Source: Apricaphanius iberus (lineage: Eukaryota > Chordata > Actinopteri > Cyprinodontiformes > Aphaniidae). Taken from it: a stretch of 64,000 bases of DNA. The notes under the pieces are model-generated. The model searched no databases and was not told where the DNA came from. It worked only from the letters and a program-made list of their open reading frames with translations. Where the stretch lies: NCBI GenBank assembly GCA_028564705.1, contig JAPXFQ010002633.1:1-64000 (forward strand), in the 5' to 3' direction. Below, one piece after another: positions 56,938 through 64,000 of this stretch. Both the position numbers and the translations under genes were made by a program. The stretch's first letter is position 1. Each line of letters starts with the position of its first letter.

Positions 56938-56979
56938 TTCTAGAATTGCGCTGCTCTCATTCTAGAATTGCGCTGCTCT
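56936..56979. repeat. Perfect tandem duplication, 2 x 22 bp
   Basis: CATTCTAGAATTGCGCTGCT CT occurs twice head to tail without a mismatch. Confidence 0.95.
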
Positions 56980-59900
56980 GGGTGGCTGCATGTTGGAGTG
57001 GCTCTGTTAGCTACACATTGAGTTTTGTTTTTGTTTTGTTTTTTGGACATTGCTTCCCCCTTTTTCTTGAGGAAGGATTGTACTTTTTCGACCTGTTTGC
57101 TTTGCGGGTTTTTTTCCTGTAACGTTGGAAGGATTTTTGCTTTTGATTTTTCACTTTTGCTCATTTGTTATGATGCAGCTGATTAACATGGCAAAAACTG
57201 AAATTATACTTCAACTGAAGCCACAAATCCCTGAAGAGTTGAAAAGGAGGAGGCGTGGGTGCAGAGCAGGATTGAAAAGGAGACAGAGAAGGAGGAAATT
57301 CAAACCATCTCTTCCATCAATCATAATGGGAAACGTGAGATCTATAGCTAACAAAATGGATGAACTACAAGCCCTGACAAGGTCTCAGCCTGAGTATCGT
57401 CAATGCAGTGTTATGTGCTTCACTGAGACGTGGCTACAGGATCATATCCCCGACTCCAACGTGTCTTTGATTGGCTTTCTCACCGTACAAGCAGACAGAG
57501 ATCTGAAGAGAAGTGGAAAAAGAAAAGAAGGTCGAGTAGCAGTGCTTGTCAACAATAGATGGTGTCATCCAGGACATGTTACTGTGAAGGTTCGTCTCTG
57601 CAGCCCAGATATTGAACTCTTGGTAGTTAATTTACGTCCATATTATTTACCAAGAGAGTTCATCAGTGTCATTTTGGCAGTTGTTTATATTCCACCTTCA
57701 GCCGTTGCCGACCATGCATGTGATGTCATCAGTTCTGTTGTAGCTAAGCTACAGACCCAGCACCCCAATGCATTTGTGGCAATATCTGGTGATTTTAATC
57801 ATGCCTCGCTCTCTTCTACACTTCCAACATTTCAACAGTTTTTCAGGTGCTCCACAAGAGAAAACAAGACCTTGGATTTGTTTTATGCAAATGTAAAGGA
57901 TGCTTATATGTCCAGACCTCCGCTAGGACAATCAGATCACAATCTTGTCTTTCTCTGCTTAGAATATAAACTACTTGTTCAAAGGCAACCTCCGACAAAG
58001 AGAACTGTTAAAAAATGGTCAAATGAAGCTGAAGAAGCCCTGCAGGGTTACTTTGAGTCCACAGACTGGATGACTCTTTGCCAGCCACATGGAGAGGACA
58101 TAAATGCCATGACTGGGTGTGTGACTGAATACATAAACTTCTGTGTGGACAACATTGTCCCCTCCAGAACAGTGACATGCTTCCCTAATAACAAACCATG
58201 GATCACCAGTGAGCTGAAGGAACTGCTGAACAAGAAAAAAAGAGCCTTCAGAGAGGGAGATAGGGAGTTATTAAGAAGTATACAGAAGCAACAAAAAGTC
58301 AAGATCAGAGAAAGCAAGGAGGATTACAGGAAGAAGCTGGAGAACAAACTACAGAGGAACAATATAAGAGATGTCTGGTCTGGAATGAAAAAGATCACAT
58401 GCTTTAAGGACAGGAAGGACTGGATAGATGGAAGTGTGGATAGTGCCAATGAACTGAACACATTCTTCAATAGGTTCAGTTCAGGAACAAGCTCAGAATC
58501 CTTGTCTCCTGTTTCCATCCAGAGAAACATCCGACTCTCCTCTGACCCACACCTGTCCTGTCACACCTCAGATATTTTATCTTCCACCTCAGTCATGAAC
58601 TCTTCTTCTTCCACAACTTTGTCTTCGACCAAGTCAGGAGATTCCGTTACCCCCTTTACCTCACTTTCCCACCTATCTTTTTCTAAAAGTCAGGTGAAGA
58701 GGCAGTTGGAGAAACTGAACCGGAACAAGGCTGCAGGTCCAGATGGTGTCAGCCCCAGAGTCCTGAAGACCTGTGCAGAGCAGCTCTGTGGGATTCTGCA
58801 GCACCTGTTCAACATTAGCCTGAACCAAGAGAAGGTTCCAGTGTTATGGAAGACATCCTGCCTTGTTCCAGTCAAGGTCCTGGAGAGACTCTTTTTGCCC
58901 CACCTGAGTAAGCAAACTAGAACCTATCAGGACCCCCTGCAGTTTGCTTATCGCCACAGTGTTTGTGTTGAAGATGCCATCATCAACCTGCTTCAACCAA
59001 CCCACTGTCATCTGGACAAAGCAGGCAGCACTGTGAGAATCATGTTCTTTGATTTCTCCAGTGCATTTAACACAATTCAGCCTGATTTACTTTGTCAGAA
59101 ACTCCTGAAAACACAGGTGGAGGCCTCAACAATCAGCTGGATAAATGACTATCTGACAAACAGACCACAGTTTGTGAGACTGAAGGATTGTATGTCAAAC
59201 CAGCTGATCAGCAGCACAGGAGCACCACAAGGGACTGTACTCTCACCATTCCTTTTCACTCTGTACACCTCAGACTTCCAGTATAAGACAGAGACCTGTC
59301 ATCTGCAGAAATACTCAGACGACTCTGCAATTGTCGGGTGTATCAGAGATGAAGAAGAAGCTGAATACAGAGAGCTGGTGAGAAGCTTTGTGGCATGGTG
59401 TGGAGACTTTCATCTTACCTTGAATGTGAAAAAAACAAAAGAGATGATAGTAGATTTCAGAAGAAACAGAGACAAATCAAAGACTGTCTCCATCATGGGA
59501 GAAGAAGTGGAGGTGGTTGAGAAGTACAAATACCTCGGAGTTCACCTGGACAATAGACTGGACTTGAGAATCAACAGTGAAGCCGTCTACAAAAAGGGAC
59601 AGAGCAGACTGTACTTTCTGAGGAAGCTGCGGTCCTTCAAGATTTGCAGCAAATCTTCTACAAGTCTGTGGTGGAGAGTGTCATCTCTTTGTCCATCATC
59701 TGTTGGGGTAACAGCATCAGAGCCAGGGACTTAAAACGGCTCAATAACCTGATACAGAAGGCTGGTTCTGTTATGGGGACGACTGTGGAAGAACTGGAGA
59801 TAATGATGCAAAGAAGGATTCTTCATAAAATTAAAAAGATCATGGACAACCCTGAGCATACTCTCCATGAGACAGTCCTACACCAACAGAGTATCTTCAG

Positions 59901-60070
59901 TCGGAGGCTTCTTCAGTTTCGATGCAACACAGACCACTACAGGAAATCCTTTTTCCCCACAGCCATCATGGTCTACAACAATTCCTTGAAAAATTAATTA
60001 ATGAGCTACAACAACAATTAATTTCCCTCTGGGATCAATAACGTATTTTTGAATTGAATTTAATTGAAAT
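56980..60070 (+). mobile_element. CR1/Rex1-type (jockey-superfamily) LINE, near complete
   Basis: A 3-kb non-LTR element has an endonuclease-reverse transcriptase gene (57170-59997), a very short 3' UTR and an end reading TTTCCCTCTGGGATCAATAA followed by TTGAATTGAATTTAATTGAA at about 60050-60069. The 5' border is unknown; it may include the THAP relic at 56660. Clade is judged from RT motif spelling and the GGGATCAATAA-type end and is not certain within the CR1/L2/Rex1 group. Confidence 0.8.
57170..59997 (+). CDS. LINE ORF2: APE endonuclease plus reverse transcriptase, with one frameshift and an RT deletion
   Basis: The first ATG in frame is 57170; the frame is open from 57125 to TAA at 59732-59734. 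The endonuclease comes first, with the expected active-site blocks: NVRSIANKMDEL (Asn), CFTETWL (Glu), VVYIPP, ISGDFNH at 57783-57803 (Asp, Asn) and QSDHNLV near 57938-57958 (Asp-His). RT follows: NKAAGPDGVSP, motif A FDFSSAFNT (59049-59075), motif B GAPQGTVLSPF (near 59219-59251), motif C YSDDSA (59312-59329) and KYLGVHLD. Near 59645 the protein shifts to the frame of 59644-59997 (YKSVVESVISLSIICWGNS), so a single indel separates the last 115 or so codons. Between CLVPV and KVLERL (58859-58882) the usual 20-25 residue block containing (N)DYRPVALTS is absent in frame. The fingers of the RT are therefore incomplete, and the enzyme is probably inactive despite the long frame. Confidence 0.88.
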
Positions 60071-60957
60071 ATCTCTGTACAATAAGCATATTTCCTCAAT
60101 AATGTCCTTCAGCTGGTGGTACACATTGTGGCATTGTTTGAGTTGTTCACTTTACAATTAGCTTCAAAGCTAAAATTCAGAATTAGCTTCACAGCTAATA
60201 CCCCAGTTTGTTTATGTAGCATTGGTGCTTGTATGCTTTTATTTTGGGGGAAAAAAGATTATATATTATAGTTGAAAATTTGAAATATTGTTAAAGACTC
60301 ATTGACCACAGAAGCGCATAGGCTAGGCACCTCCTTCCGAAACCCGGTCTTTCTGTGCTAATGCTCACAGAAGGGCTACCTCGTCACACCTGCAATTCTA
60401 CAACAATGCTGAATTACAGCAAGCGATCCTTTGATATAGTATTAAAGTACTTAGTGTGGATAAAAAGGGCCCAAATGCTGCGGGGAATTTCATGCCAGTT
60501 CTACTTAAAAAAAAAGAAAAATTACTTCACAGAAAATTGCTATTTTATTCCAAATATTATAATGATTAATCATTTAGATTTTTAATTTCTGACAGTGTTG
60601 GATTTTACTTTCTTTTTTGCTCTTCTCTGTATTTTAGTTGTTAAAGTTCTACTTCACTGGTGTTTTTATTCATTTTTCAGTTTTCTCTGGTTTGAAAGAG
60701 TGCCTTCTGAGTCGGTTTCTGTTAAAAATAAAATGATTCCGAGTCTATTTCAGTTTATGCCAGTTCACTTTGGGAGTGGGCGTGGAGACTCAACAAGATT
60801 TGGGGGCTTGCTCAATGAGATTAATGAGATGCAAGTTTATTTCCTCTGATTGGCTATCTGTAATACTACTCTTACACTGTCTCTGTTTACTAAAATCAGT
60901 TACATCAGACAAAAATGTTGCCGGTATTTAGGCTTTGACAGTTTACCACATAGTTTC
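60071..60957. other. Nothing recognised
   Basis: A+T-rich; frames of up to 84 codons without motifs. Confidence 0.45.
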
Positions 60958-62514
60958 CCCAAGCGAAAAAAAGAGTACTTAAGTGTATTTCAAGTATGTT
61001 TATATTTCCAATACTATGTTGAAAAAGTACTTACCCAAATTGTACTTCTTTGTAAATATATACAAAGTGTACTACTATCACTCTTTAAAAATATTACACT
61101 TTTTAAAGTGTACTTATCTGATATTTGTTTTTTCACATATTTTTGATATATTTTAAATTGTATCCTCTGAATTGTTATCGTAAGATACACTGAAAGCATA
61201 CTTTAAAAGTAAACTTTTTAATATCAACACTGTAATATTAAGTTACATTTGAGTCTAATTATGAAGTGAAGTTATTCATGCTAGTTCTTCCGTTCTTTTA
61301 TAAATTTTTTACTGTGTCTATATTACACAGATAGTAAGTCTTGCAGCTGTTCTGTAATGTTTAATCAGTTTGGTAAACAAATATGATATTCATATACATA
61401 AAAGCACAGAAGTTAACAGGTCCGTAAGTAAACCTTATTTTATGGGTTTTAGTTCATATATATGCTTTTAAATGTGTCCAACCGGAAAACAGAAGAAATT
61501 ACCCATAATTCACCTGGGAGAAACCTGACACAGAACCGTGAGTCAAAGCAACTTTACAAAAAGAGACTTCTTGTGGAAAACAACTTAATTTTCAGAAGAG
61601 TTTCTACCACCTGCATGGATAGCATTACCCTCTGATCTATAGGGGCATTGAAGTTTTACATTGCAGGTTGCAAGGTAGACAATCATGATAATAAGCAATT
61701 TTAGTAATAATATCTGGTAAGGAAGTATATTCTATTAGTTTTATTTAAACTGATGTAATTAAACATTTTGCATAGTAAGAATATATAAGTAGTATAAAGT
61801 TTATATATTTTTAATATTTTAACAAATAATTCTTAATGTACACTACTTACAATACAAAGTATGCTTTAATTTGAATAATTAAGTATATATTAATATATGT
61901 AAAACCATATATTTAAAGTATACTAAATATATTTTAAGTTGTTCCATTTTAGCACATAAAAGTATACTAAATACACTTAATGACTAAGATGGCATTGCAG
62001 TGACGGAAAATTCTCCACGTCCTGCAACAAACTTGTGCATCAGTTCTATTGCTCTTTCTGTGTCTCTGTTATGTATTCTCCAAGCCACAGACGGTCGCGG
62101 CAGATAACCGCTTGTGCTGAGCCTGGTTCTGCCGGAGGTTCTTCCTGTTAAAAGGGAGTTTTTCCTTCCCACTGTCGCTGCATGCTTGCTCAGTATGAGG
62201 GATTGCTGAGAATTCCACGACGCAATCTTCTGTGGTTCTGTAATTTCTACACTAAACATTGTATTGGAATAACTCTTTTTGTAAAGTGCCTTGAGATGAC
62301 ATCTGTTGTGAAATGGCGCTATATAAATAAACTGAATTGAATTGAATTGAAAGTTTAGCTTTACTACAATTAATTACTATTTAATATATTTTGTACAAAA
62401 TTAGTTGTTCCAAAATAGCATGCTTCAATTTAAATAATCATGTACACACTTGAGGTACAATGATGCACACAAAAGTATGTTAAATACACTTACTATATTT
62501 ATTTTTCACCTGGG
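60958..62514. mobile_element. Non-autonomous TIR element rich in AAGTATACT/TTAAGTGTA motifs
   Basis: Left end CCCAAGCGAAAAAAAGAGTA and right end, read inward, CCCAGGTGAAAAATAAATAT are related and continue as AAGTGTATTT blocks (60979; complement near 62485). Subterminal sequence repeats AGTATACTAAATACACTTAA-type motifs on both sides (61915-61980 and 62470-62490). No transposase was found, and target duplication is unclear. It is interrupted by an L2 3' end at 61981-62352. Confidence 0.55.
61981..62352 (+). mobile_element. 5'-truncated L2-type LINE copy (3' end only)
   Basis: This 372-bp stretch matches 1698-2060 with only about five differences by eye (for example a lost T in GGTTTCTTCC, and GACATGGC changed to AAATGGC). 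It ends in the same TGAATTGAAT tail. It starts abruptly at TGACTAAGATGGCATTGC, as expected for a truncated reverse-transcription product. High similarity suggests recent activity of this family. Confidence 0.88.
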
Positions 62515-63368
62515 TTAGGCAGCATTACTAAACAAGACCAGACTCCGACGTGCTACTGGCTGCAGCAGGACTCCACCACCAGAGCTACCACAGCTACAGT
62601 CTTCAGGATGCCACACGCCACAGGCAGACATGTATTTGGAACCACAGTCTCCCTCTTTGCTACTGAGTTACTCCTCCGTTTAGCAATATGCTTAAATCCA
62701 GCGAGTTGTTTCGTTTGATTTGAACTAATAGTCTGTTCAGAATGAGAACCGCCCACGCACCATTGTTCCACCTTTGTGACTGGAGAGATCCTTCTTTTAA
62801 GTTCAACCTTGAGGTAAAGCCAGTAGTGTTCAAGGTCCATAGCCTCTAGCAGCTGCAAGACGCTTGGCTTTCACCTTGCCAAAAACAACATTCCCGTGGG
62901 CAGTCCAAAGCTAGGTAGTCCAAAGCTATGATTGCTAAGTAAGCATTGGGCTTTTTCAAACTCAGGCATTTTCTGGTCTCTTTTCTTCATGTAGCTGATT
63001 CAGGGATTGGAGTTTGTATAAACATTTTATATGCTGCATGCTTTAAGAACACAAAGTGACATATTTTAATGAAAGACAACTCAGCTTTCAAGAGTTTGAG
63101 TGAAGGAAAACTTTTATTATTTAGTATGATGGAACTCAGTTTTATTAAATTGTACAGTTGATACTTTTGTTCATATATCTAGTAAAGATTAAGCTGTTGA
63201 GAATTGATCATCTTTTAACCTGTTAAAATATGACAGAATCGGGTTGATGTGATCAAAAGCTACAATAATTTATTTACTATTAAATCTAGAACATGTGTGT
63301 TTTGATAATTATTTTCATACCTATGTAGAAAAAAGTATCTATAGCTATAGCCATGTGTCGTAAGTGGT
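62515..63368. other. Nothing recognised
   Basis: Short frames only (longest 101 codons on the minus strand at 62553-62858, no motif). Confidence 0.4.
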
Positions 63369-63376
63369 TATATAAG

Positions 63377-63592
63377 GCAGGGTTTCATAACCCTGTTCCT
63401 CAGGGTTCTGTTCTGCTTGTTTTAGGTGTTTCCCTTCTGCCACACACTTGACCCTAAATAACTGGGTGATTAACCGGCCTCTGCTAAACTTGATGCAAGA
63501 GCTAATGCTATAATGTGGATCAGGTCTTCTGGAACAGAGATGGAGGTTAACCATGGTGGACTGTGGGCCCTAAAGAACTGGGTTAAAAAACT
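63377..63592. mobile_element. Short palindromic MITE, about 216 bp
   Basis: Left end GCAGGGTTTCATAACCCTGT TCCTCAGGG and right end GTGGGCCCTAAAGAACTGGG TTAAAAAACT are inverted relatives. The interior has the CACTTGACC ... GGTGATTAACCGGCCTCTGC segment of the same MITE class as 31858-32080. Flanks TATATAAG (63369-63376) and AATATAAG (63593-63600) agree at 7 of 8 positions. Confidence 0.65.
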
Positions 63593-63600
63593 AATATAAG

Positions 63601-64000
63601 TTAAAAATGAAAATGAAAAACACTAGGTCTGTACCTTGGATCACTAAATTGTTCAATGATGTTGTATTGTCATTTGTGTGAATGACCCCAAAAATTGCTG
63701 TAGGAGGTAGAAGATAATCTGACAAACCAATATATCTTTTAACTAAAGCAATTTTCAATATGATCACCTCAAGATATAATAAAGGACTTCAAATAATATA
63801 TATATATATAAAATATCACAAAAAAAGAAATAGAACCAACCAAAACTTAGATGTGTCCACAAACCAAACGATAAACAGCGCTGCAAAACCCCCTGAGCAC
63901 TCCATTCTTTCTCTTTCTATAGGAATCATTGTTGTGACGATCATGGATATGCAACAATTTTTTGCCATAGTTTCATTTACTGAAAAATATGGGTCACAAC
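63601..64000. other. A+T-rich, nothing recognised
   Basis: A short TATA-type simple repeat lies at about 63795-63810. No gene is seen before the window ends. Confidence 0.5.

Overview
This window looks like vertebrate, and more precisely teleost fish, genomic DNA. There is no bacterial-style gene organisation, no operon, and no host protein-coding gene or exon chain that I can support. Almost every long reading frame belongs to a mobile element of a type abundant in fish: L2-, RTE/Rex3-, CR1/Rex1- and L1/Tx1-type LINEs, Tc1-like, hAT, PIF/Harbinger-like and TTAA-target DNA transposons, a Ty3/gypsy LTR element, and a tRNA-like SINE. Between them lies A+T-rich DNA with microsatellites. The likeliest reading is an intergenic or intronic, repeat-rich segment. 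The species cannot be named from the sequence alone.

Layout. 1-2078: 3' half of an L2-type LINE carrying an antisense piece of 28S rRNA. 3405-3754: SINE with target duplication. 4452-5776: TTAA-flanked element with a perfect hairpin. 6126-7887: 590-bp unit in triplicate. 8011-8215: perfect 47-bp inverted repeat around an AT tract. 11308-11977: hAT-type MITE with 8-bp duplication. 14722-18576: a short MITE split by a 2.3-kb hAT element (itself containing L1/Tx1 reverse transcriptase remains) and by a 1.3-kb Harbinger-like element. 19510-20125: minus-strand L2 relic. 21040-27130: scattered L1/Tx1 pieces with two Tc1-like elements; the second (23853-25462) has an uninterrupted 334-codon DD34E transposase frame and long inverted repeats. 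28845-32860: non-autonomous DNA elements and a pyrimidine-rich kilobase. 33570-35306: RTE/Rex3-type LINE relic. 35840-41259: TIR elements and an unusual retroposon whose decayed frame would encode a small protein with one membrane segment and a charged helical tail. 45005-49440: two minus-strand LINE relics, one split by a dead Tc1-like element. 50438-55119: minus-strand gypsy element with a LINE 3' end inserted in its reverse transcriptase. 56660-60070: a THAP-type zinc-finger relic followed by a LINE with an 869-codon endonuclease-RT frame. 60958-62514: TIR element interrupted by a young L2 3' end. 63377-63592: short MITE.

These parts do not form a cooperative pathway. The window is best read as layered insertions. 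The most informative points are those where flanking duplications let the order of insertion be rebuilt, and the two places where an unexpected sequence (28S rRNA; a membrane-protein-like frame) travels with a retroposon.

Family assignments rest on recognition of motifs and termini, without any database search. Element borders are exact only where a target-site duplication is stated.
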